64,000 nt of DNA from Chaenocephalus aceratus (GCA_023974075.1 CM043791.1:1392604-1456603); one strand, 5' to 3'; shown: positions 46,582 through 58,696, counted from the stretch's first letter. Notes: generated by a model from the letters alone, not told the origin. Program-made: numbers and translations.

Positions 46582-47409
46582 TTACGAGAGGGCTGAGTCA
46601 TCCACAATTAAGATGATGTCTCCTGGCTGAAAGTTTCTCCTTGGTGTGGTCCACTTCTGGCGCTCTTGTAGGAGCGGGTAAGTATTCCCGTGTCCATCTT
46701 GACCAGAACAGGTCAGCCAGATATTGCGATTGTTTCCATCTGCGTCGTGAATACACATCCTCCTTCCTGAACACCCCTGGGGGCACGCTTGATTTAGACT
46801 TGAGTAACAACAAGTGGTTTGGTGTGAGTGCCTCAAGGTCATTGGGGTCATCTGAAATCTTTGTGATGGGGCGATCATTGATAATGGACTCCACCTCACA
46901 TAGCACGGTCTGAAGGCCCTCATCATCCATTGCTTGCTGTCCGAGCACTGAACTAAGAATTTTCCTAACAGTGCGTTTTTGTCTTTCCCACACTCCTCCG
47001 TGGTGGGAAGCACCTGGGGATTGAAGATCCACTTGACTCCTTTTTGTACCATTGCATTGTGTATTTTGGACCGATTCAGCTCTTCAATGGCTTCACGTAG
47101 CTCTCTTTCTGCTCCAACAAAATTGGTGCCGTTATCAGATCGTATCATCGCCACCTGTCCTCTTCTGCTGATAAAGCGGCGCAAAGCATTGATGCAAGAA
47201 TCGGTATCAAGGGAGTAAGCCACCTCGATGTGCACTGCTCTGATTGCCAGACAAGTGAAGATCACGCCATTCCGTTTCACCAGGCTGCGTCCCCGCTTAA
47301 TTTCAAAGGGTCCGAAGTAGTCTACTCCGACGTTGGTAAAGGGGGGTTCATCTGGCAATACACGATCTTTGGGCAGGTCGGCCATTTTTCTGCTGTCCAG
47401 CCTTGGCAT
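46582..47409 (-). pseudogene. BEL/Pao integrase region
   Basis: The minus-strand reading has VGVDYFGPFEIKRG, RSDNGTNFVGAERELREAI and, in the next frame, [17 protein letters not shown], the three blocks carrying the D, D and E of the retroviral-type integrase core. The C-terminal domain ([10 protein letters not shown]..., [11 protein letters not shown]) follows. A frameshift lies between the second and third catalytic blocks, near 47030. Confidence 0.88.
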
Positions 47410-47448
47410 GTAGTCTCCTGCACACTGTACAATCAGTTATGATCCTTC

Positions 47449-48191
47449 TTACTGCTGCGTTAGCCTTTGGAATCCAGTACTTCTGCCTTCACTTTGAGAG
47501 TGTATGATTCCTGCCTCCATGTCCAACTTCTCTGTGGATGTGTTGCAAAAGGAGAGTAGCGACACGTTGGTTCTTAGAGAGGATGAGGGGGCGCTTAGCC
47601 TCCTCTGGCATAGCAGAGTTGTTTTAGAGCCGTCCACCTACTCTAAGTACGCCGTCTTCCAGAACAGGATCCAATCTGCTGAGTGGACTACTCATCTTGA
47701 CATGTGTCTGTCCTTTCTCCAAAGCTTTGATCTCCTCCAGATATGCCTGCCTTTGGCTGAAGCGAACACGCGCTTTTTCAGCTAACTCCAAATGTTCCAC
47801 GGTGAGCAGATTCTTGTTTAGTGTGGCTCTGCATTTCTTCATCTGCTTGCTTAAGAAAGGTTTCTTGATTTGCAGGGTTGTCTTCTGACTTAATACAGGT
47901 GGCTTGGAACTCTTTCCTTTTTCCACTGAGTTGCAGCAGCAGATCTTTAATCCGGAGAAACCATCCCACTGCTCTTTTCAGCTTACACCATTTGGAATAA
48001 TGATCAATGAGCTTGTTCACTGTGGCAACTCCTTCGTCTATTATCGTGAGACAGACTGCAGGTGCCTTCTTTACCTCATCGTCATCTTCCAGTATGTTGC
48101 TTGACAGATCTGGTCTTTCTGGCCACTCACTTTCATTTTTCCACAGGAAACGTGGGCCTTGTATCCAGTTCTTACTTTGGATAAAACTCAA
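47449..48191 (-). pseudogene. BEL/Pao RNase H to integrase linker
   Basis: Short minus-strand readings in three frames join the A17/RNase H region to the integrase; FLSKQMKK and a conserved LDPVLEDGVLRVGGRL motif, typical of the H2C2 zinc-binding module region in Pao elements, are visible. Confidence 0.75.
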
Positions 48192-49750
48192 CTTTCAGAC
48201 CTCTTGAAGCTTGATCCGCAGGGTTCACAGAGGTGTTCACATATCTCCATTGGCTTGGTGTAGTAGCCTCACGAATGATTGAGATCCTGTTTGCGACAAA
48301 AGTTTTGAAGCGAGATGTTTCGTTCTCAATATATTTCAGTACAGTAGTACTGTTTGTCCAGAAGATAGATTGCTCCAGTTTAACCTGAAGTTCTCTTCTT
48401 AGCATCTTGTCGACCTTGACGACTGCTGCTGTCAACTCCATTCTCGGGACGGTGATGTGTTTCAGTGGGGCGACTCTGGACTTTCCGATCAGCAAGGAAA
48501 CCTTTCTTTTGCCTTGATTGTTTGTCTGCACGATGTAGGTAGCTGTTCCATATGCATCCATGCTGGCATCGGAAAAGTGGTGGAGCTGTGCCATCTTCAT
48601 GGGTTCAACCTCTGCCGGTTTGACGCATCTCTGCACATAAAACGTTGACAGCTGCTCAAGGTCGGCCAACCACTTCATCCATTTCTGGGCCTGCCCACTG
48701 TCTATCTTCTCATCCCAACCTCTCTTTTCCTTACAAAGGTCTCTCAGAAGGAGCTTCGCTGGCAGTACCAATGGGGCCAGGAACCCAAGGGGGTCGTAGG
48801 TGGAGCTAACGATGGACAGGATTCCTCGTCTTGTAGCTGGTTTGTCCTGTGGTTGCACTTTGAACCTGAAGGTGTCTGATTCAGAGCACCACTGAGTACC
48901 AAGGGCCCTTTCCATAGGAAGCTGCTTATGGTTCAGGTCAAGATCTTTGACTTCCGTTGTTCTGTCTTCTTTAGGGATGGACGACAAGACGGCCCTACTG
49001 TTGCTGACCCACTTTGTCAGCCTGAAGCCTCCACTGGCGCACAGATGTCTGAGGTCCCTGGCCAAAGCAACAGCATGGTCTTCTGAATCCACAGACTTTA
49101 AACAGTCATCCACATAAAAGTTTCTGAGAACCGTTTCCACCACCTCGAGTGTTGTCTTGCTTCCTCCATCCTGTGCTGTTCTTCTTAGTGCATATGATGC
49201 ACAGCTGGGAGACGAGGTAGCACCAAACAGATGCACTGTCATTCTGTAGTCTTCCATCGGTTTGTCCAGATCACCATCCTGCAATCAATGTCGGCCATCA
49301 AAGCAATAGGCTCTTCTCTGAACCTCAAAAGGACACCAACGAGGGACTTTGTGAGGTCAGGTCCTTGTAGCAGCTGATCGTTAAGTGAGGTTCTTGATAT
49401 GTGGAGGTGCAGTCGAACACTACTCTTATCTTGTTTTTCTTTGGGTGGTAGAGACCGTGATGAGGTATGTACCACACGCGTCCATCTTCTTGGCTTAACT
49501 GTTCTATGGGGATTTTGACAGCGTAGCCTTTTGCTATTATACCAGTCATGAAGTCCTTGTAATCCTTGTACAGGTCCGGGTCTTTTCTGAGCTTTCTTTG
49601 GAGACTTGCGGCACGCTGCTTTGCCATGCAGCCGTTGTTTGGCATTTTGGCTGTCTCGTTTCGCAGTGGTAAGCCAATGCAGTAGTGCCCATCCCTTAAC
49701 TCTGCGGATTTTACCACTGATTGCATAAACTGATGATCCTCCTGGGACAT
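48172..49750 (-). pseudogene. BEL/Pao reverse transcriptase and RNase H-like region
   Basis: Contains [13 protein letters not shown] (RT entry block), then in another frame FYVDDCLKSVD (catalytic YVDD box), LGTQWCSESDTFRF, SIVSSTYDPLGFLAP and HHFSDASMDAYGTATYI. This order is that of the peptidase A17/Pao polyprotein. Frame changes near 49480 and 49284. Confidence 0.9.
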
Positions 49751-49926
49751 CTCTTCTTTGTCTTCACAGCTGAGTTCTGAGAAGTCTGTTATATTGCTTG
49801 ATCAACAGTTCCTCAATGTTAGCTATGGAGATGTGGTTGGCTGTAATGTGGCTCACAACTCCAACCGCTGCCTTGCTGCCATCATCTGTCTTCATCGGCC
49901 CATTCACTACCCATCCAAGGGCAGTC

Positions 49927-50529
49927 TTAACTGCATAGGGCCCGTCTTCGATGCCTGTTTATCACCTGCCAAGGCTCCAAAGCTTTAGGGGTGTTGGTTC
50001 CTATCAGCATGGTGACTTCTCCTATTATCTTCGGGATGTTCACCTCCTTCAGATATGGCCACTTCTTTAGGTCTTCCTGCAGGGGGATGTTTTCTTTATT
50101 GACCGGTATATCTTTACATGTAAAAACCTTAGGGAGTTCAATGTACTTCCTTTCTTCAAGTCCACACACTTCCAGGTCCGACAAGATACAACTTTGGGCT
50201 GGCTTCTCCTGACCCATAGTTCTGAGTAGGATCGTAGTTTTCTTCCCTCGAACGTTCAGCTGTGTCTTCAGTGATTCAGCGCAGAAAGTCGCCGTACTTC
50301 CTGGATCCATGAAGGCATACGTCTCCACAACCTTCTCACTTTTATTGGACTTGACTTTTACCGGTACTATAGCAAGTACACATTCTCCGGCCCCAGTGTA
50401 TCCACATGTTTCCTGCGTCAGTGACACGAGACCATTTGAGATGTTCTCATCTGGCTTTCTAAATGTAGCACTGTCCTTCTCAACATGCAGAACTCCTGGG
50501 TGTCTTAGGGAGCAGACTTGACAGGTCAT
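49927..50529 (-). pseudogene. BEL/Pao aspartic protease region
   Basis: The minus-strand reading has YAFMDPGSTATFCAESL, in which D-P/S-G is the usual aspartic protease active-site motif of the DUF1758 family. It follows a CQVCSLRHPGVLH zinc-knuckle-like stretch and ends near the LIGTNTPKALEPW motif. Confidence 0.85.
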
Positions 50530-52257
50530 CCTTTTATTGCAGTGTCTGCTAAGGTGTCCCTGTGTAAGACATCCAAAACAGAGCCTTTAGCTTTCAGAAA
50601 CTCAATCCTGTCTTTCGGTTGTTGCTCTTTGATGCTTCTGCAGGAATCGAGTGTGTGGTCTCTATGGCAGAACAAAGCGTTGACAGGCTTTGTAGCTGAG
50701 GAGCTGTACTTTAAGTTTGAGGGCGGTGTTTTCTCTTCACTCATTGGAGCGACAGCTGTGGCAAAACTGCTTCCCCTTTGCCAGCCTGACTTCCAAGCTT
50801 TAGAGTCCGTGGCCGTAGCTTTGATTCTTCCCTCCGTAGTTGTCCTAGTATCATGCATGCTTCCAAAAAGGGGGTCGTTAGCCATTTGTGATTGTCTGTA
50901 TATATATACGTCACTAGGTCTGTAAACCTTGCTCTTCGTCCCTTTTTCTCTTGAACCTCGAAAGCAGCACTCCTCCATCTTTCTTTCACCTTGTATGGGA
51001 GCTTTGAGGCGACGACTCTCATGTTAGTTGGATTGTTCATTTCGTCCATGTACTCTATGTCCTCCATGGCATTACGGCACGTAATCAGGAAAAGGGCATA
51101 GGCATTCAGAGCTTTTCCGTCTTCAGATCTGATCTGTGGCCACTTTAGAGCTTTATCCATATAGGCGGTAGCAATCTTAAGTTCATCACCATAATGTCTC
51201 TGGAGTAGAGCCCTGGCTTCTTTGTAGCCTCTCTGTGGTGCCATGTGCTCACAACTGCGGACGAGCTCTTGAGGTTCCGGTGAACTGTTCCAAGTAGTAC
51301 CATGTATCGCTGCTGCTCTCTGCCTTGCTGTCGATGACATGGTTGAAGGCTCTTATAAAAAGGACTTGTAGGTGAGCGGGTCTCCCTTGAACACAGGCAC
51401 GTCTCGTTTAGGAAGATAAGACAGGTTGTGCGGCCTTACCAGCATCTCTGTAATCTGATTTGACGCTGCATCACATCGTAGCTGTCCCTCTGCTCTCCTC
51501 TACGGTGACCTTCCCTGGGGCCCGGTCCGTGTGCTGCATCAGGAGCTCCATCCTGCGTGTCCCTCCACCTGCTTGACTCTGTTGGGCGTGGCATGACAGT
51601 TCCTTTTAGCAGGTGTGCTGAGGCAAGTTTCTCACCGTATTTAGCTGGTTTTGGAGCAGTTCTGGATCCGGTGCCAGATGTCTCTGACCTGACATGACGT
51701 TGGCTGCGTTTGAGGTAGCTGTTCATACCATCCTGCTGGTCTTCATACCCGTCAAGCACCTTTAACTTTGCATCTCATTCAGCTACAGCTGCACCCATCT
51801 GTAATTGTTCTCTTTGAGCTTTGAGCTGCTTTGCTTGCTGCTGTATTAGAGAGGCTTCTTCTATCTCAAGAGCCTGCTTCTTCTTTAAGGATGCTGCTCG
51901 AGCTAACAGCACTGCCTTTTCAGCCTTGGCTCTCCTGCGAGCAGAAGAAACAGTAGAGGAAGCCACTGTGTGGTTACTGGCTCTGGAGGCGCTGTCTTCA
52001 GGCCTGATATCATCTACTTCAGACGAGCACGCTTCCTCTTCATGGTCCTCCTTTGTGCCTTCGCGTACTCCTTTAATCCATGTTTCTGTTATGCGTACAA
52101 ACTGTTCAATGTTTGCTGACTTGGGATTAAACCAGTGTAGCTGGTCTTCAGACACCTCCTCTTCAGGTAAGAGAGTTACAAACTCTTTGTTAATGTCATT
52201 AAACTCTCCATATAATTTAGCAAAGTCATTCAGGATTTCTTCTTCCACTTTATCCAC
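50526..52257 (-). pseudogene. BEL/Pao gag-like region
   Basis: From 52257, a charged coiled-coil-like reading (MDKVEEEILNDFAKLYGEF) continues to about 51436 with an in-frame stop near 51775. After a frame change, 51340-50741 has LVRSCEHMAPQRGYKEARAL and AYALFLITCRNAMED, matching the DUF1759 gag-like domain. The 50978-50526 part has a zinc-knuckle-like CFRGSREKG end. At least three frames. Confidence 0.8.
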
Positions 52258-52624
52258 ATTGCTAACATTTTCTTTAAGACGTTTCAGCTCATTAACCTTC
52301 TTGGTGAGCTGGCCCAGCTTCGCTCTCCTTAATCCATTTAGCCTGTGGAGCCTCTCCTCTTTGGCCTTTCCGTGGCCTTTAGCTCCCTCTTGTGGCTCCT
52401 TTCGGTCAGTTCTTCCATGGCTCTTTCAAATTAAACTTATACAGTGCTTAAACTCAACTGAAGGTGTGCAACAGTAAACGCTTCGTTTTTATAGAAAATA
52501 TCTTTGTTGCACTGTCTTTCTTAAAGAACAACTTATTTAAATGTATTTTACAAACGAAAAGCAAAGGTAATCAGCTGGTAGTTGAAATCAGCTGATCCAT
52601 TCAGTATCCCTCTTCTGTGTAGCG

Positions 52625-52700
52625 ATCTAATAATAATATATCAATTTTATATAGCGCTTTTCTGAACCCAAAGACGCTTATCTCCCATCCGTCTTCAGAC
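52625..52700. repeat. Short LINE-tail-like motif inside the BEL element
   Basis: AATATATCAATTTTATATAGCGCTTTTCTG resembles the reversed 3' tail of L2-type LINEs seen also at 18900. It may be a nested fragment within the BEL/Pao 5' leader. Confidence 0.4.
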
Positions 52701-52867
52701 ATTAACACAACAGGCCACTTCACCGTCTTTTGTTCCTCGGATGTCCCACTTAATGCGCCGATCTCCGTGTGTGGAAGAGCAGTCTTTATCTTCTCCTTTC
52801 ATGCGACGCCGTCACTGGAATCCCTCCTTCATAGCTCGGCTTCCCCAGAGCGAAGTTTTTTGACAAA

Positions 52868-53205
52868 TATAGTTCCAGTAATCCAAAATTCGGCTCACAG
52901 ATAGCAAATAAGCTTGACTCGGACAAAATACGTCTCAGGATAGTTTGTTTTTTACTTACACAAAAAGGTATCAAATACAAACACATATTCTCTCAGGTCA
53001 AAAAACTATGTTGCTCGGTGCTTCTTTCTCCTTCTCACACACCAATCACCAGCAGCTGACGTCGGCTATAACGTCTCGTAATCACGAACAGCTGCGGTCG
53101 TCTATGCCGTTAATTTCACACGGCTGGTTCCAATCAATTATATACTAGCACTAACAACAAATGATAATAATATTCAAATATACATTTTAACATATGGCTC
53201 CTACA
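52868..53205 (-). repeat. BEL/Pao 5' LTR
   Basis: Direct copy of the left LTR with about six differences over 338 bp. On the minus strand it begins TGTAGGAGCC. Confidence 0.9.
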
Positions 53206-53267
53206 TTCATAATATTTAATAAAGAATGGCTAATTAATGGAAAACTTCCTTCAACAGCTTATGTAAC

Positions 53268-53324
53268 AGTGTATATCAGTATGTAGTGTCTCTACTTTAA
53301 AGAGTCCTCTCCTGCTGATGTTCC
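53268..53324. repeat. Single 57-bp minisatellite unit, left of the inverted-repeat insertion
   Basis: One copy of the unit that forms the array at 56303-56820. The unit breaks at GATGTTC (53323). Confidence 0.85.
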
Positions 53325-53866
53325 AACCCAGTCTCATAAAAAAACGTGTAATAACTACGTTGGTCCACAACGTAGGATGTAGTATTTCTACGAAAACGCC
53401 TCTGAAATTGTAAAATGCCTACGTTTTTTCACCATTCATTCCAATGGCTGGCGTCTATGTCACGTGATCTTCACATTTCTCCCTGCAGAAAAAAAAAACA
53501 TGGCCGACATTCGTTTTATTCTCGGTGGAAAATGCCTATTTTAAGGTTAGTTTGGCGATTAAAATGCCCTTTGATGTCATTTGATGCGAGAAATATGAGT
53601 TGTTATTTCAGATTATGTGTGCAGTGGATGTACATGATCTTTAGTTTGCTAGTTATTACGAAGATTACTTAAAGAAATTGTGTCTATACAACGTTTTCAT
53701 TGTTACCAAGGTGGTTGCTAGGGACGCTGCTATCGATATTATTTCTGTTATGTTGGGTAAAATGGTGTTATCTTTATTGCTACCCCCTTCCCCGTCAATG
53801 CATAGTGTTGGTCCACAGTGCAAACGTATTAGTTTAACAAAATCCGCATCTAAAATGGTGGCATAG

Positions 53867-54068
53867 TGTGGTGCCGAGAGATGGGAGTCGGAGGCGGGGT
53901 ATCAAAGGTACAAGCTAGACTTTTATTTAGCTTCTCAAAACACATGTAAACAGCTTCATGCCCGGGAAGCGAAGACCGGCGGAGACAGGAAGTCCGGCTC
54001 ACTAAAATGTCCGTGCAGAACAATACCCTAACCCATAGATCCGTGGGTGAATAATGTCAATCACCACA
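53867..54068. mobile_element. Probable solo LTR (202 bp) nested in the left arm
   Basis: Begins TGTGGTGCC, ends CACCACA (TG...CA with short inverted ends) and is flanked by ATAG on both sides (53863-53866, 54069-54072). The right arm of the inverted repeat lacks it. The first 20 bases recur at 31957 in a bmal1 intron, next to the GT tract. Confidence 0.6.
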
Positions 54069-54741
54069 ATAGATACGTTATTTTCCCCTGTGCAATTCTC
54101 CATTTACTCAACAATAACACATAATTATCCTTGTGTTTATTTATTTGTTTGATTAATAAACACAAGTTGGAGTCCGTCAGGACCGAGGGTCGGAGCAGCT
54201 CATTTGCTTTACAGAATATTACACCCGGAAGTAAGTATTCTCTCCGCTTCGCTTGACAAACCCTGTGATAGTCCTCAAGCTCTGTGATTGGAGAGTGTGC
54301 CGAGCCTCGAACAGCACTTGAAATGGGATGGAACCACGGCAGACTGTCCAACACTGGATTTGAACGGGTCCCCGTCCCCCTCCCCCACCCCGTCCCCAGA
54401 ACTACACATGCTGGCTATTGTGTTTTGCAACATGTTCTCTATCTATGGCACGTCTCTACTGGGAGTTGTAGTTTTAAAAGACGTTTTCGTATTTCCCATA
54501 ATAAGAAGTTGCCAGTATTAAACTGTGTACATCCCTGGAGGTTTAGGGGATAGGAAACACTCAAATTTAAAACATATGGGCAGCATTAATATATATACCC
54601 ACACGACAGCTAAGGTCAGAAGAGCTTTATTTAACAGCTGGTCTTATGTCTGTGACCCCTCCTGTTGTTCATTGATGAGCCTGAAACATGCACTTGTCAA
54701 GGTTCAGAGGCACATTGTGCAAATATGGCAGTAGCCATCGA

Positions 54742-54800
54742 TCATCTTAAGATAAGATATACTTTATTGATCCCAAGTTGGAAACATTTGCGTTACATCA
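54742..54800 (-). mobile_element. LINE 3' tail fragment
   Basis: AAGATAAGATATACTTTATT then GATCCCAAGTTGGAAA is the reversed end of a common fish LINE, as at 30003. Confidence 0.55.
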
Positions 54801-55740
54801 GCATGTGTATAGTTGTAAATATGCAGTGGTGTTTATTTGTAAATCATTTAGTATAATCACACAAATTCTGTGTTTTATATTTAATAATTCTGTGTTCTTT
54901 ATTTATTGATTGTTCAATACCTGACAAGGTCGGAGATGAAAAACATTGGTCACAGGTTCCTCAACAGTGCATCACAAGACATCTTTCAATATGTGTACCT
55001 CCACCATTAAATTGTCATATTCTGCACATTTCTTATGCTATCTACATACATCTTATAAGAGTATAATACATATGTATAATATCAGTTAAAATAAGTGCTT
55101 CAACATAGTTAACATTGCTGGAGGTATGCACACATATTGATAGATGTCTTGTAATGCACTATTGAGGAACCTGCAACCCAAGTTTTTCATTCAGTGCAGA
55201 ACTACACCATAGTTGTGTAGGCCTATATGATATGTCAATAAACCTTAGAAAATCATGAAATCTTGAAAGGGATGTGCAAAATAGTCATTATATACAGTCT
55301 TTACTTAACTATTAGTAGAGAATAACGAGTAATGAATACTTTATAGGGATTCTATTAATATCTAATAATAAAAATAATGAAATTCAATAACATGCTTTAA
55401 CCACCAGGTGTCCCTTTATATCAGCTGTGCACCTTTATGGTGTAAATACAGCCTATCTACCAATTGGATCAAATATAAAAGTGAGCCGAATTAGTGTTGA
55501 TACTGCAAGGAGACGTATTGTGTGAAAAGAAATGTAAGATGTTGTTTAATGGCTGATATATTTATGATCCACGTCACGTTTCCAGTGTTGGCGGCAGTTC
55601 CTCATGTTTGTCTAGAAGTCTTCTCATCAGGGCTCTATAAATACCGAACTACGGCAGATATGTAATATTTAATGCAGCAGAACCGTGTATTACAATGCCG
55701 GTATGTGATGACTTTCAAAGAGAAAAGCAAGCACACTCGG
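54800..55740. other. Loop of the fold-back insertion, no gene
   Basis: AT-rich sequence. Two segments, around 54945-55060 and 55080-55190, look like inverted copies of each other (both contain ACATCTTTCAATATGTGT-like and GGTTCCTCAACAGTGCAT-like sequence), so a second smaller palindrome may lie inside. Confidence 0.45.
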
Positions 55741-56302
55741 AATAAAGTATTACTATTTTTTTTTTTAATGTTTTCGGTCTGTTTCCGGTATTTGTTAATG
55801 ACGATGTGCTGTGAGATGTGAGACTGGAATTGCACAGGGGAAAATAACGTAGGCTATCTTTAGATGCGGATTTTGTTAAACTAATAAGTTTGCGCTGTGG
55901 ACCAACACTATACTTTGACGGGGAATGGGGTAGCAATAAAGATAACACCATTAAACAGTTACACAACATAATAGAAATAATATCGATAGCAGCGTCCCTA
56001 GCAACCACCTTGGTAACAATGAAAACGTTGTATATACACCATTTCCTGAAGTAATCTTCGTAATAACTAGCAAACTAAAGATCATGTGCATCCACTGCAC
56101 ACATAATCTGAAATAACAACTCATATTTCTCGCATCAAATGACATAAAAACGCATTTTAATGGCCAAAGTAACTTTAAATAGGCATTTCCCACCGAGAAT
56201 AAAACGAAGTTCGGCCATGTTTTTTTTTTTTCTGCAGGGAGAAATGTGAAGATCACGTGACATAGACGCCAGCCATTGGAATGAATTGTGAAAAAAAACG
56301 TA

Positions 56303-56820
56303 TATAGTGTCTCTACTTTAAAGAGTCCTCTCCTGCTGATGTTCAGGTGTATATCAGTATGTACTAGTGTCTCTACTTTAAAGAGTCCTCTCCTGCTGAT
56401 GTTCAGGTGTATATCAGTATGTAGTGTCTCTACTTTAAAGAGTCCTCTCCTGCTGATGTTCAGGTGTATATCAGTATGTAGTGTCTCTACTTTAAAGAGT
56501 CCTTTCCTGCTGATGTTCAGGTGTATATCAGTATGTAGTGTCTCTACTTTAAAGAGTCCTCTCCTGCTGATGTTCAGCTGTATATCAGTATGTAGTGTCT
56601 CTACTTTAAAGAGTCCTCTCCTGCTGATGTTCAGGTGTATATCAGTATGTAGTGTCTCTACTTTAAAGAGTCCTCTCCTGCTGATGTTCAGGTGTATATC
56701 AGTATGTAGTGTCTCTACTTTAAAGAGTCCTTCCTGCTGATGTTCAGGTGTATATCAGTATGTAGTGTCTCTACTTTAAAGAGTCCTCTCCTGCTGATGT
56801 TCAGGTGTATATCAGTATGA
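56303..56820. repeat. 57-bp minisatellite, about 9 copies
   Basis: Unit begins GTGTCTCTACTTTAAAGAGT and ends TATATCAGTATGTA. The length of 57 (19 codons) gives an artificial open frame of 150 residues. Copies are over 95% alike. Confidence 0.97.
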
Positions 56821-57084
56821 AGTGTATCACTATGAGTGTCAGTGTCACTGTTTAGCAGAGGGGAGACAGTTGTCTTCACTCACAGCAGGCCATACCATAG
56901 GAGAATATGTCTGGACATGTCCCATCCTGCACACCAGAGGTCATGACCTTTCCCCACATATATGGGTATGAGGGTGTGTCTTTGGTTTTCTGTCCCTGTG
57001 TGGAGCATACCAGCACTGGTTGAGAGGGAGAAAGCTAGAGGAGTGTCTCCTTGGTAAGTTCTCAAACTGGTTGTGGTTCTGGAT

Positions 57085-57240
57085 GTGTGCTGACGTGTTG
57101 AACGAGTTGATGCTGACGTGTTGTGAACGAGTTTGATGCTGAACGTGTTGTTGAACGAGTTTGATGCTGAACGTGTTGTTGAACGAGTTGATGACGTGTT
57201 GACGTTGATGCTGAACGTGTTGTTGAACGAGTTTGATGTC
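57085..57240. repeat. Degenerate tandem repeat of GAACGAGTTTGATGCTGAAC
   Basis: About five to six copies of a 25-30-bp unit containing GTTGAACGAGTT and GATGCTGAACGTGTTG. Short open frames across it are artefacts. Confidence 0.85.
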
Positions 57241-57244
57241 ACCG

Positions 57245-58130
57245 ACCACCTATGAGGAACTCCCTCTGAGTTCATGTCGGGTTAGGTGTTGAATGCAACT
57301 GAAGGGGGACAATTGAAGAGCTTTACTAAAACCAACGGAAGAGCGCTGTTGAATGTAATGTCACAACGGAAGAGGGACAGTTGGAGAGATTCTAATGTAT
57401 TTGATTTCACACCCGGTAAGCTATGAGGATTTCCCTCTGCATTCTCGGAATAGGTTCATAATGCAACTGAAGAGGTTGAAGACAGTTGAAGAGAGATTTA
57501 CCAAATGAAATAAGAAATGTAAAACTGTGAATGGAGGTTTTTGATTAGTGATTTCCCACAGCATGTCACATTGTAACGAGAGAAGACCATTTTCTTCAAA
57601 TAAAATCATCCCACTCTTTTGGACTGGGATAACTTAAAATAAATCTGCGCTCTCCTCTCCTGCTTAAGGTAAGACTGCACCCTGCCACACTCACACTTAG
57701 GCAGGGCCACACCTCCTTACTGATACCAGAATCCTACGGGATCGCTTAAACACATTTAGCGGGTCGTCTGAATTGAAACAGCAGTTCATTGAACCTGATT
57801 CTTTAGGAGTTAATAGAGGTGAGACCTTGCTGACCCCAGTGGATCCGAACCGGGCTGTAAACTTACACAGACTCAATAGCTCCTGTCAATTAGTAGGTCT
57901 GATTAATAGCCAGAATAATGAATACAGGCGTAATGCCTTTCACATACAAGGTGTTGAAAGTTGAAACGCTAGCCAATACACACATGAGTCACGATGTACA
58001 AAGGAGTCCAATTGAAGCGTTACAGACGGGCCATGGCAGACCATATGTAACACACTACAGGAAGGGAGTCCCCTTTAACTACAACCTTTGTGAGCTTTAA
58101 AAACACAATCAAAATAAGAAGTGGGTCAAA
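57245..58130. other. Intergenic sequence with one diverged duplication
   Basis: Segments 57240-57310 and 57405-57495 share CACC-CTATGAGGA-TTCCCTCTG and AATGCAACTGAAG, so a tandem duplication of about 170 bp is likely. No gene is recognised up to the btbd10 3' end. Confidence 0.5.
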
Positions 58131-58151
58131 CAGGATGTGTTGTGAATAATC

Positions 58152-58157
58152 TTTATT
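58152..58157 (-). terminator. btbd10: btbd10 polyadenylation signal
   Basis: AATAAA on the minus strand (TTTATT on +), about 570 bases after the btbd10 stop codon. Confidence 0.55.
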
Positions 58158-58217
58158 AGAAAAACATCATGTGGAACCTCTCAGACATCCTGTGAGGAGA
58201 TGGACCTGTGCAGACTG

Positions 58218-58219
<2 letters not shown>

Positions 58220-58273
<54 letters not shown>

Positions 58274-58303
58274 CACCACACACACACACACACACGCACA
58301 CAC

Positions 58304-58381
<78 letters not shown>
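58220..58381. repeat. (CA)n microsatellite in btbd10 3' UTR
   Basis: About 160 bp of CA with ACGCA and ACCA interruptions; on the btbd10 transcript it reads (GU)n. Confidence 0.97.
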
Positions 58382-58383
<2 letters not shown>

Positions 58384-58633
58384 CTTTGGTCAGATAAATA
58401 AATGAGAGTGGGGGGTGCTGCTGGGCTCGTCTCCTCCCCCTGGGCCTGAGAGAGGCTGCAGCAGAGTGCTGAACAAGGCAAAGTGGTGCTTGCCACTCGG
58501 AGTGGGGGGGTGGGGGGGCTTCTCACTGATGGCCACAAGTGTCTCTCTAACTGTGGCATAGGAACTGTGTGCTGATTGGCTGCTGCAGGGACTGTAGTCT
58601 GACAATTATCAGAGACGTTTAGTTCTGGTTAAC

Positions 58634-58638
<5 letters not shown>

Positions 58639-58695
<57 letters not shown>
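58639..58695. repeat. (GT)n microsatellite in btbd10 3' UTR
   Basis: About 28 GT units 28 bases beyond the btbd10 stop codon; on the btbd10 transcript it reads (CA)n, complementary to the other tract in the same UTR. Confidence 0.97.

Positions 58696-58696
<1 letters not shown>

Larger units (their letters stand above)
45963..53205 (-). mobile_element. BEL/Pao LTR retrotransposon, near full length
   Basis: Two direct LTRs (45963-46299 and 52868-53205) enclose gag-, protease-, reverse transcriptase/RNase H- and integrase-like sequences in BEL/Pao order on the minus strand. The 5-mer TTCAT flanks both outer edges (45958-45962, 53206-53210). The LTRs differ at about six positions by eye, so the insertion is young. 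The coding region is nevertheless spread over several frames and is inactive as written. Confidence 0.93.
53325..56302. mobile_element. Large inverted-repeat (fold-back) insertion in a minisatellite
   Basis: Arms 53421-53854 and 55859-56300 are inverted copies, about 90% alike by eye, and continue inward after a 202-bp insertion in the left arm. About 1.7 kb of loop lies between. Its left end has about 95 bp (53325-53420) without a partner. The 57-bp repeat is interrupted at both edges. No transposase is recognisable; superfamily unknown. Confidence 0.75.

Noticed and set aside
56288..56740. 150-residue open frame with a 19-residue repeat
   Set aside because: Produced by a 57-bp minisatellite whose unit is a multiple of three; no domain, no splice or promoter context.
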